A stretch of 12,372 bases of DNA from Hyphochytrium catenoides. Lineage: Eukaryota; Sar; Hyphochytriomycetes; Hyphochytriales; Hyphochytriaceae. Each line of letters begins with the position of its first letter. Positions within the stretch are counted from its first letter, which is position 1. This document shows positions 1-8,600 of the stretch, piece after piece. Where the stretch lies: assembly GCA_900088475.1 (NCBI GenBank), contig FLMG01001698.1, forward strand, positions 1 through 12,372, written 5' to 3'. The notes below the pieces were generated by a model. It made no database searches. It had not been told where the DNA came from and was given only the letters and a program-made list of their open reading frames with translations. A program made the translations under genes and the position numbers.

Positions 1-40
1 ACGCCTACACGATGAAGGAAAAGGCAATTACTCCTTTGAA

Positions 41-165
41 CATGTGAGAGAGAAAGAGAGAGCATGTGAGAGAGAAAGAGAGAGCATGGTAAAGAGAGAG
101 AAAAAGAAAGAGAGACACAGGAGACAGAGAGAAAGACAGAAAAAGGGAGAGAGAGAGAGAGAGAC

Positions 166-198
<33 letters not shown>

Positions 199-223
199 CA
201 GAGAGAGAGACAGAGAGAAAGAC

Positions 224-254
<31 letters not shown>

Positions 255-279
255 CAGAGAGAGAGACAGAGAGAGAGAC

Positions 280-311
<32 letters not shown>

Positions 312-321
312 AGGGAGAGAC
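41..321. repeat. Purine-rich (GA)n low-complexity tract
   Basis: About 280 bases consist almost wholly of G and A on the plus strand, mainly GAGA runs broken by CAGA and AAAG units. At its left edge a 22-base unit beginning CATGTGAGAG is repeated twice exactly (41-62 and 63-84). Both strands stay open here and would encode Glu/Arg or Ser/Leu homopolymer-like peptides, as expected from a dinucleotide repeat, so I do not call a gene. Confidence 0.95.
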
Positions 322-439
322 GAGAGCAAGTTGATGTCAAGAGGAAGGCTGTGATGATGCGAACGGGACGAAGTCTGTCCGACAGTCTATGATGATAAAG
401 ATTTTGTCCCTGAGCATCAACCGCCCGTCGCACACTTAG

Positions 440-2583
440 TATAATTCTCTGTGGTAGTCCCGTAGTCCTATCCCAAACCTACTCCGCCCAAGCAAGTCAT
501 CAAGGTCACGTGGCATCAACCAAGTCAGAAGAGTAATAATATGGCATCATCAGCCTGTTAGAGCGATAGAGATAACTAGTAGTAACCCACCTGTTTGGTT
601 TATTTCAATGCTTTCCACTGGAAAGCTTCGCTCTAAATCTCAACAACGGCTATCATATCCTACCCCTAAACTTTCAACATTCCATTCCTAGCCGTTAGCG
701 GATAGATCTCCCCTGTATGTTTGATAACTAAATGCTGAAGTTCTTGCGGTGGTCTGGACCGTCGGGATCTTGGGAATTTCGGTAGAGCAATGAATAATTT
801 TTCAGATGCCTCGCTTAACAGGGATCATTGCACAATTCCCTGAGGTCTAGGAGCCCTTTGAGCAGCAGATCAGGTTCAAATTTCAAAGCTTGCAAGAGAG
901 CCTACACCAAGCCCGAGGGTCAATCATCGCGCCGACCATATAGTAGTATGACATCACATTCTGCCAACGTTAGAGACCGCCCAGACATCAAGAACAAACC
1001 ACTGGCTCAAACGTTGGTAGGATGTGGTGTCGTACTTTCTGGTTCGCACGATGGCTAAGCGGCCAATTGAGGAAGCATGTAAAGCTCTTAAGCGGCCAAT
1101 TGAGGAAAAATGTAAACCGCGAAAGCTTAATGCTCCATCGAGACATTGAGGAACTCTTTTCTGAGATCTAGTGCTCCAGGCTTTCGGATGTTACGTGAAC
1201 AAAAAGAGGTAGACTTTGATAAGGCTGAACTCCTCCGTCCGACCGTACAATTCTCACGAGGTAATTGGAGTCGGCTCTCGGTGCGTAAAAGCTTTAACAT
1301 TACCCGACCGCTTATCCTATTAATCCAGATGGGACTAAAGAACAGAGCCGACTTGGACGACCGAGAGCTACATTTAGTCACAGAGTCTTCATGAACTTCT
1401 ACTACACCGACATCTTCAATCTAAGGTGTCGAAGAGTCCTGAACCAAAAGCCCCTAAAGGACTAAACACCAGTGAAAGAAGAGGCATAATGTTTTTCAGA
1501 CCCTTGACCTGAAGGCCAGGGGCATAAAGTCGTCCTTCTCCGTCCTAGACTACTCAGATTCGGTGCTATGCAGGGGGCAAGCTGGCGATCTGTTGGTCCC
1601 TCACGATTAGAACTGCGTCGTCTGCGCCAATCTCAGTACTGTCAAGCTGGAAAGCGGGGTCATTAAAAATATGGTCAGTTACTCGATGTACTGGCCCTGG
1701 TAAGTGCTTTGTGACTGCAGCCGGCGAATTTTTCTGAACTGCAGTCATTTGCTCTTGTCGAAACAAGTTGGACTGTGAGCCCACTTCAGGATCGTGCTGA
1801 CGCTCATGGCCCTAAAAACATAACCATCATTGATAGTCCACTTAGCTATCAGTGGTAGTTCCTAAGGAGAAGCTGTTCTCTTTGTCCAAGGTGGTGTAAC
1901 ATGTCAGACTGTGCCAAGCATCTTGTGTGCGACTTAGGGCTTTAAAAAAAAGCAACCCAATCTCTGTTATTATGCTAAGATCTTGCTCGAGCGAAGACGC
2001 TATTGGCAGGGATATCGTATGAGATAGTGCCCAGTACCATTTGATGAGGAATCTCAGTAGGAAAAAACTCTCTCAATCACACGGAAGATCGACCCAAGAG
2101 TTTCTCTAATGGAGGTAGTTAGCCAGGAATATACATGGATACAAACGCGACGCTGGAAGCGTGAAGTGTGGCCGAGGGACTCAGCACTCACTGAATATGT
2201 GTTCGGGTGAATGACTCAGTACCTTGTTTGGGTACCCTAAGCCCTAAGGCTTTATGTGCAGAACTATACTAATCGCAATCATGAGCTTGAGGTTAAAGCA
2301 CTCATTAGTACCTTGCTAAGGTGCAATGTAACCACCTCGGACGGCCAATCAGCTAAACACCGCCATCACCGAAGCTCTTTTACAGCTTACAATGTCTATC
2401 TTTTGGGCACCCCTTCGAAGGCCTCCTTCTTCTAAGTGCCTGGATGGAATAGCTGTTAATAAGGCAAAAAGACAGTCTCTAGAGAAGAATCAATCGGCTG
2501 ACATTATCAGGGCAGCGAAGAGGAGGCACTTCTCCTCCTCTTTACCTGTAAATAATAAACTAATACAATGAAGTGCTCATAGA
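440..2583. other. Gene-poor stretch, no supportable gene
   Basis: I found no recognisable protein, tRNA or rRNA in about 2.1 kb. Only short open frames occur (about 50-84 codons). The most protein-like is on the minus strand at 1566-1810. It is preceded by a good splice-acceptor string (TTTTTAG) and ends in a stop, so it could be the last exon of an unknown gene, but it matches no family I recognise and lacks convincing partner exons. The region could hold a decayed gene, mobile-element remnants or plain spacer. Confidence 0.5.
1056..1116. repeat. 33-bp imperfect tandem duplication
   Basis: A unit starting TAAGCGGCCAATTGAGGAA at 1056 recurs at 1089, giving a period of 33. The second copy matches for the first 19 bases, differs at two, then matches through ATGTAAA. 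This is a local slippage-type duplication in non-coding DNA with no evident function. Confidence 0.9.
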
Positions 2584-4413
2584 TTAAAATAGTCTGGGGC
2601 TCTTGTCCCCACGACTCGACGCGTTCAAACTCCTTGCCGAGGCCCCCAAAGCCCGTGCTGAATTAGAAGCAGTGGTTTCGGAAGCCGACTCGCGGTACTC
2701 TTTCTCTTCGAAGCAGGTTCCCACATAATAGAAAGCAACAAGGCACACCAATGCAGAGGCAATGCTAAAGGTGTAGAAGAGCTCGAGCCTCCCCTCGTTG
2801 AGATCATTCGTGATGTCTGGAGCCATGATGATGCCCATAACAGCAGTCAGTCCATTAGACAGCGCCGTGGTAAGTAGGAAGAGCGCGTGCGCAATGTGGG
2901 AGCAGGAGGGTGGAGACTGCTCATAGACAAAATAAAAGAGCACTGGGTTCACCATAATCTCACCTATCCCAGTCAGCGAGAAGGGAATAAACATCCAAAA
3001 GCCACTAATATCGCTCATATAAGTTCCCGGAGGAGCGCAGTTAGAAAAGGGCTCATCGGTCAGAACGTCTGACGCTCTTCTCTTCAACTCCAAAAAAATA
3101 GCCGAGGTAAGCGATAAAAATCCAAAAGAGAAGCCACCGAAGATCTTTTGATGCCTCGTCAGTGGCGCCCTTTTCATCCTTCCGAGACACGGGTAAAGAT
3201 ACTTTTCCCATATGGAAGTGAACAGGATGATAGCGATGTAGTCTGCAACGTTGAAAAAGGAGCCACTAATCTGCTGGGAGCCTACGATAAGGTCAAATTG
3301 GCAGGCTTGTATATTATAGTAGTTCATTGCGTTGTAGAGAAGATTGAAGCCAATGGACCCGGTGAATAACGTAGGGATGATCCTCAAGAGGTCCCTTGCG
3401 TCCTCAAGTGAGAGATCCTCCCTCTCATGGCAGTCTCTCATGAAGTGCGTGTTGATGTATCCAGGAATGAGTAGAGAAAGACCCAGTATGCCGAGACCAT
3501 AGGTTATGAAAGAGAAGACCCTGTTCAGGATGAAGGCCTGGACCACGCTAAGTACCACGAAGGCCGCCAGAACGCACCAGCCAAACAGCAGTACCTTCCC
3601 CTTCAAGCTGTTTTTACTGCTATGATAGATATAAGAACATAGAGACGCCAGATTGGTTCCCTCTGGCGCTACCCTGCGATACTTCCGGGAAGCCCCGAGG
3701 AAGAATAGAAGACCTATGAGCATACAACTGCCAGCCACTAAGTAAGCTGAAAAGTACCCATATTCCCGAGGGATAAGCGGAGAAAGGCCGTTGGTAGCCA
3801 ACGTCGTGAGGTAGCCGTAAGCCACCAGCGCGCCAACATTGATCGCGATGTAGAATAAATAGAACCACTTCTCTTGTTCTTTCGCCTCCCGATGGTTCGC
3901 TGTATCAAACTGATCAGCCCCAAACGGGCAGACGCATGCCTTTATGCCTCCAGTCCCCAGCGCCACGAGTCCTAGCACACCCACTATATACAGTTCCCTC
4001 TGCAGTTCACGTGGATGTGCCGCGAACGTAGCGCAGAAAAGTCCCAGCAAATAAATAAGAGAGAAGCTCATGATGGTCTTAAACCTGCCCATGCCCGCTT
4101 CGGACAGGTAACCCCCTAGAATGGGGCTCAGATAACAGAACATGCCCATAATGTTGTTGATCGCTCCGGCTTCCGCGGCCGAATAGCCCACAGTCTCTAA
4201 GAAGTACGGCTGCGAACCAAAAAAGGTGTAAAAGCAAAGTCTTTCCATCAGCTCGATGGTAAGAATCCAGGTGCAGACACCGACCAGCTTTGACTTATAC
4301 CGTCGGTCCTCCTCACTAACGCTAGAGTCTGATGCCATTATCCTGGAGTTTGGTGTGAGCATTTCGTCGCCATCCGAGAAGGCTGGACTGGACTTGCTAT
4401 CCCAGCGAAACAT
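2584..4413 (-). CDS. Proton-coupled oligopeptide transporter, POT/PTR2 (SLC15/NPF) family
   Basis: This is an intact intronless gene of 609 aa for a major-facilitator membrane protein that, by family knowledge, imports di/tripeptides or related solutes with protons. Seen: the TM1 motif ExxER (E54, E57, R58), GTGGIK at 153-158 (K158 is the TM4 lysine), FGADQFD at 164-170, FYLFYIAINVG at 184-194, and a TM10 glutamate (E485 in GIGEI). Hydrophobic segments lie near 44-66, 84-103, 112-131, 140-160, 183-206, 218-241, 273-296, 297-320, 345-366, 384-403, 422-442, 470-495, 508-530 and 545-567. That is 14 rather than the usual 12, with an extra hairpin at 273-320 between the two bundles. The N-tail (1-40) and the Ser/Ala-rich C-tail (570-609) are polar and probably cytosolic. 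The start is the first ATG after an in-frame TAA two codons upstream. The coupling residues are intact, so it is probably active. The substrate (peptide, nitrate or other) cannot be read from sequence. The gene diverges from the CAP gene. Confidence 0.95.
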   Translation of the reverse strand: MFRWDSKSSPAFSDGDEMLTPNSRIMASDSSVSEEDRRYKSKLVGVCTWILTIELMERLCFYTFFGSQPYFLETVGYSAAEAGAINNIMGMFCYLSPILGGYLSEAGMGRFKTIMSFSLIYLLGLFCATFAAHPRELQRELYIVGVLGLVALGTGGIKACVCPFGADQFDTANHREAKEQEKWFYLFYIAINVGALVAYGYLTTLATNGLSPLIPREYGYFSAYLVAGSCMLIGLLFFLGASRKYRRVAPEGTNLASLCSYIYHSSKNSLKGKVLLFGWCVLAAFVVLSVVQAFILNRVFSFITYGLGILGLSLLIPGYINTHFMRDCHEREDLSLEDARDLLRIIPTLFTGSIGFNLLYNAMNYYNIQACQFDLIVGSQQISGSFFNVADYIAIILFTSIWEKYLYPCLGRMKRAPLTRHQKIFGGFSFGFLSLTSAIFLELKRRASDVLTDEPFSNCAPPGTYMSDISGFWMFIPFSLTGIGEIMVNPVLFYFVYEQSPPSCSHIAHALFLLTTALSNGLTAVMGIIMAPDITNDLNEGRLELFYTFSIASALVCLVAFYYVGTCFEEKEYRESASETTASNSARALGASARSLNASSRGDKSPRLF

Positions 4414-5469
4414 CTTTTAGTTCGCAGGATGGTCACTATAGCGACTCTTTGAGATGAGGTACTCCAAGCAAGATTGGGCTTGTTCCGTCCATTGACCCAC
4501 TATTGTATGGGAACTCCCGAAGGCTGGTTATAGAGAGAACTTTGGTATGCTTGCTACGTGCAGCTAGGTTACGCCAAGACATGCACTGCGGCGTCCCACG
4601 TAGTTATGGTCCAAGAGCCTAAGGAACTCCCGGACACTGCGCACCTCCTATACTTCTGGACATGCAAAACCAGCCCATGGCGGGCCCTACCTCACAGGAA
4701 CCAAACTTGAAAAGGAAGCGCCAGGTCCCCAGGGAGCTTTAAAAACGTAGCAGTAAGGGTAGCTTACCAGCTATGCCATCCTGCTCTAAAAAGCCTGAGT
4801 GATCCACAGCTACAAAGCAACAAGGAGTTCAAGGTTCAAGGAGCTCACAAATCTCCTGAATCTTCATTGTGTGTTGCCGTCTGGGAATCAGGGAGCTGCA
4901 GATGAAGTTCTTCGTTGAAGCTGTTGCAGCGGCGCAAGGCTGTCAGAACCTATTCCTCCAAAGCAGAATCAGCACTTGATGAACGGGCTACAGGATTGTA
5001 GAAATGGCTAGCGAGACTCCTCCTCCAGCGTTATAGTATGGGGCAGATACTACCTGATCCTTCGCCGCCTGATGTTACATCACTTCCACTGTGCCGTTGT
5101 CATGAGGAGGAGCACTGGCCCAAAACAATGAGAGACTGGCGCTGCTGTTTTAGGCGCCTCCAAAATTAATACTCCAGAGAAATGGCAATCAGAGGAACGA
5201 AGAGGGAACTGTGTATCTACCGAGAATAAGAGGTACAATCATAAAGTAAAGTGAAGAAGCATGCTAGCTTTTTGATCTATTATCAAATCGTGTGGTGTAT
5301 ACTAGTTACTGCTCCAACTGATCTCCAGGTATCTAATCTTTGATCTGCGGCAGGCTCTCTCAAAGATAAAGACAGCGGGAAAGCTGTCTGCCCAGAAGCC
5401 GTTTCTGCTAAGATCTGCCTGATGCTTGCTTGAACTGGATGATAGACAGACTTGGCCTTTTCTCTCTCC

Positions 5470-5527
<58 letters not shown>

Positions 5528-5687
5528 GACTGCTTCTTATCGTCCCCTCGGCTCATTGAAGTCTTCCTCAGCAGTTCTACGGCTGGCCATCTTTCTGGCG
5601 AGGCAACTCTGTCACTTTCAGTCTAGCAGTCTAGCGCCATAATCAAAGAGCAAAAGAGAGATTAAATTCTCCACTTTAACAGTCACG
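4414..5687. other. Divergent intergenic region between transporter and CAP genes
   Basis: This 1274-base spacer separates the start codons of two genes pointing away from each other, so it must hold both 5' UTRs and both promoters. I see no TATA box at a sensible distance from either start. The only strong feature is the (CT)n tract at 5473-5519. The in-frame TAA at 5640-5642 bounds the CAP reading frame. No further gene is supportable here. Confidence 0.7.
5473..5519. repeat. (CT)n microsatellite upstream of CAP
   Basis: This is a perfect TC dinucleotide run of 47 bases, extended by imperfect pyrimidine sequence from about 5459 to 5524. It ends about 170 bases before the CAP start codon. 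On the other strand it reads as (GA)n, like GAGA-type promoter repeats known in plants and animals. A promoter role here is inference only. Confidence 0.95.
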
Positions 5688-8600
5688 ATGGACTATCTGA
5701 AACCTCTGGCGGACTACATTGACCAGCTGAATGCAAGAATCGCAGCGCTGGAGGCCAAAGTGCGTCTCGCTGTCCATCACTTTGCATTGTGGACTCGCTG
5801 CGTTGCTGAAAGCTCTCTAACCAGCTGGCTAATTTCTGGCGTAGGTAAACGCAGGACAGAGCACGCCTGCAGCCGCGTCTACTTCTCGCGCAGCACCTAC
5901 TCTGGCTGCCCCTCAGCTTGTGAAGGAGGAGCCCTTGCCTTCAAGCCTTGTAGCGTATGATGAGCTCACTAGAACCCTTCTTCAGCCATTTCTCGATGCT
6001 GGAAAGAAGCTCGGAGCGGACGCGGCTAAGCTTGTACGTATGAAGCGAGGATCCTTTAGCTCCACTTAGGTCTTCGTAATCCAGTCGCTGCTCTCTGCTT
6101 TAAAGCTCTTTCTTCCCTACTTAACAAATCTGATGCTCATTCAAAGGTATTAACCGCTGCTTGACTTTGTTAGCTTTGAGCGTGGGTACCTGGGGGCATA
6201 TCTTGCTGTCTATCCGTCCAGCCTACGACTTGCCATCTTCTTTGTCACCTCCTTTCCGTCCTTTCTGGCATTAATCACATGAGACCATACAGAGTGCCAT
6301 CGTAGAAAGCGCATTCGCTGGCCAGCGTCAGTTCTTGCTAATGGCCTCCCGCTGCAAGAAACCTGCGAACCCACAGGACCTCTTGGTAAGATAATAGGAG
6401 CATTACCAAAAGATAGGCCATCCTCCGTCTGCTGATCTTCTGTGCTTTTTGCCTCGGTTCTCTTCCATCCTGATAATCCGCATGCTTCCTTTTTGAAGCG
6501 TCCCTTCCTCAGTACTGTGGGCTCATTAATTGTCTTTGGTCTCCCAGTCTTGTCTCACCCGCGCGCTTATACTCTTACATTCTGTGCTCTAGCCGGCGTT
6601 GTCTGCCATCCAGCAAGCCATAAAAGATGTAGCTGGTATGCGCGACAACAGAAGCGAGTGGGCAAACCACCAAAATACTGTCAACGAGGGGATACAGAGT
6701 TTATCCTGGCTCACGGTGGTAAGCAACCTCTCTTATCTATGTCTTCAACCAAGTTTACAACGCTCTCTATGGATCCCCAGCCATTTTTGTCCTTCAACCT
6801 TGCTACCGCCGTTTATCTCTTAACAAGACCTCACCTTAACGTGTTCCCCGGCGCTGACCCGCTTCGTAGGAGCCGTCTCCAGTCTCTTTCATTGAGTCTT
6901 TCGTAGGCGGTGCGGACTTCTGGGGCAACAAAATTAGAGTCCAGTATAAAAGCTCGTACGGCCAACCTATCCTTTGCTTCATTCTAATTTCAGCTCGCTC
7001 CTTTATGAGAGCCGCTCTCACTCGTACGCTCTTTTATTGTTGATCTCTTATTCCCCAGAAGTGGGTGCCCTTCTGGCTCGTGATCTTTGTGACTGTTGCC
7101 TTAACGTCCACATGGAGAGCTTTTGTTGCTAGTCATAATGACTCCACGCTTACATTTTACCCGCGCAGTAACCCCGACCAAGTGGCCTTTGTGAATACGT
7201 TTAAGGCTCTTCTTTTGGGACTCATGGACTATGTGAAGGAGCATCACAAGACAGGTGTAACGTGGAATCCTAGGGTACGCATCTTTAGAAGGTCCCTTGT
7301 CTCCTCATGGCCCTATTCTCCCTCTTTCTCTCTCTTTCGTCATCACTGACACTTCAGTCTCGTTATGTGGAACTTCCTTATACCGCACACTAAAAGCAGC
7401 TCCACTTATGCTGGCTTATCAAGCTGGTTGTTAATGGTTCTTTCTCGACTATATATTGCTCTTGTGGTGGTAAAATAGTCAAGGCTGAACATCTAGCCCC
7501 TTATGGCACTCAGTAAGCTCTGCCCCTTCAGTTAGTATATGCGATTCTTCTGTCTCCCGCTCTCTCCGTTGTTAACTCTAATCGATGGCCCGTGATAATA
7601 TTGAACAATATTCCAACCGCACAAGGGTACGGACTTGGCCACCTACAAGGCTCAGGGAGGAGCTGCTGCATCAACCGCCAGGCCTGCATCTCCAAGACGT
7701 CCAGTTTCTCCAAAGCCCGCTGCGAAGGAGGCTCCTGCGTCTGCTTCACTCTCAAGCTATGATGAGATTCTGGAGGGTCCCCTCTCTGCCTTCGTCGAGA
7801 GCGGTAACAAAGTGGGAGGAGATCCTGGAAAACTGGTGAGATGGATTGAGGTTTGAAGCCTGCTACTTATCCACTGCCCTTACACTGAGCGCTGTTCCTA
7901 GTCTATGTTAATCATTGTCATCTTGGACGGCTATTCTACTCCTTCCTGCCATTTCTAATCCTTCACTGCACAGACAAGCCTCGTCAAGCAGGCATTCGAT
8001 GCTCATCGCAATCTCTTAGTCGCTGCTACCAAGTGCTCCAAGCCGTCCAGTCAGAAAGACTTTGTAAGTGTACTTCGGCGCGATGACAATACGCTTATGC
8101 AAGCGAGAGAGAGGAAGGATGACGATGACGATAAGTCGAGGAAGTATGAGTAAGGTTAGAGAAGAGGCGGCGTAGAAGTAGGCGTGTCGATGTACTAAAG
8201 TGGAGAGAATTGGAAGATAACGAAAGTGGAATGAGCATATTCGAGCAACGTTAGCGCTACTCCTGCAGCAGAAGGGGACGTCAGACTGATAATATCTAAA
8301 GATAAAAAACAAAATGGGAGAGAGAGAGAGAGAGAGACAGGAGAACAGGGTTAGATGCTAACTCCATTATGTCTTCCCCTCCCTTTGTCCCTCGTCCATA
8401 GCAAGCTGCATTGGAAGATATCCAAACCCCGATGAGGGAGATCTTCTCTTCCAAAGACAATCGAAGCCCATGGAGCAGCCATCAGAATGCCATAGCGGAG
8501 GGAATCCAGTGTCTGGGTTGGGTTGGGGTGGTACGCTCGTCTCAACTTCGCTGTCTCTTGTTTCTCATTGACAACCAAATCTGGTTGTAAGGAGTGATCT

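Noticed and set aside
5-433. 142-codon minus-strand and 96-codon plus-strand open frames over the GA tract
   Set aside because: Both are translations of a dinucleotide repeat (Ser/Leu or Glu/Arg runs) and have no non-repetitive core.
866-880. GGTTCAAAT-like string resembling a tRNA T-loop
   Set aside because: No matching acceptor stem, D-arm or anticodon arm was found around it.
1270-1368. Inverted-repeat arms: GTCGGCTCTCGGT at 1270-1282 pairs piecewise with 1344-1352 and 1360-1368
   Set aside because: The 9-base matches overlap on one arm and cannot all pair at once. There is no terminal-repeat or target-duplication context for a mobile element.
2228-2256. Telomere-like CCCTAA units (ACCCTAAGCCCTAAGG)
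   Set aside because: There are only two degenerate units, with no longer array. Chance is enough to explain them.
2887-3369. Plus-strand open frames antisense to the transporter
   Set aside because: They are shadows of the 609-aa POT reading frame.
5302-5642. Open frames over the CT tract upstream of CAP
   Set aside because: They exist only because the CT repeat contains no stops. The flanking residues show no recognisable domain, and TAA at 5640 separates the frame used by CAP.
5845-5859. Alternative acceptor for CAP exon 2 at GCAG 5851-5854
   Set aside because: Its phase leads to a stop at the TGA inside exon 2. Acceptors at 5844 or 5859 keep the conserved frame, and 5844 was preferred.
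6442-6906. 154-codon plus-strand open frame across CAP exons 4 and 5
   Set aside because: It runs through intron sequence in a different frame from the conserved CAP residues, so it is a shadow.
5688-7274. A separate short gene encoding only a CAP N-terminal domain, followed by a second complete CAP gene
   Set aside because: Exon 7 (7626-7835) begins with the end of HFD1 and continues in frame into HFD2. No start codon with an N-terminal helix, and no stop codon, lies between them in the spliced frame.
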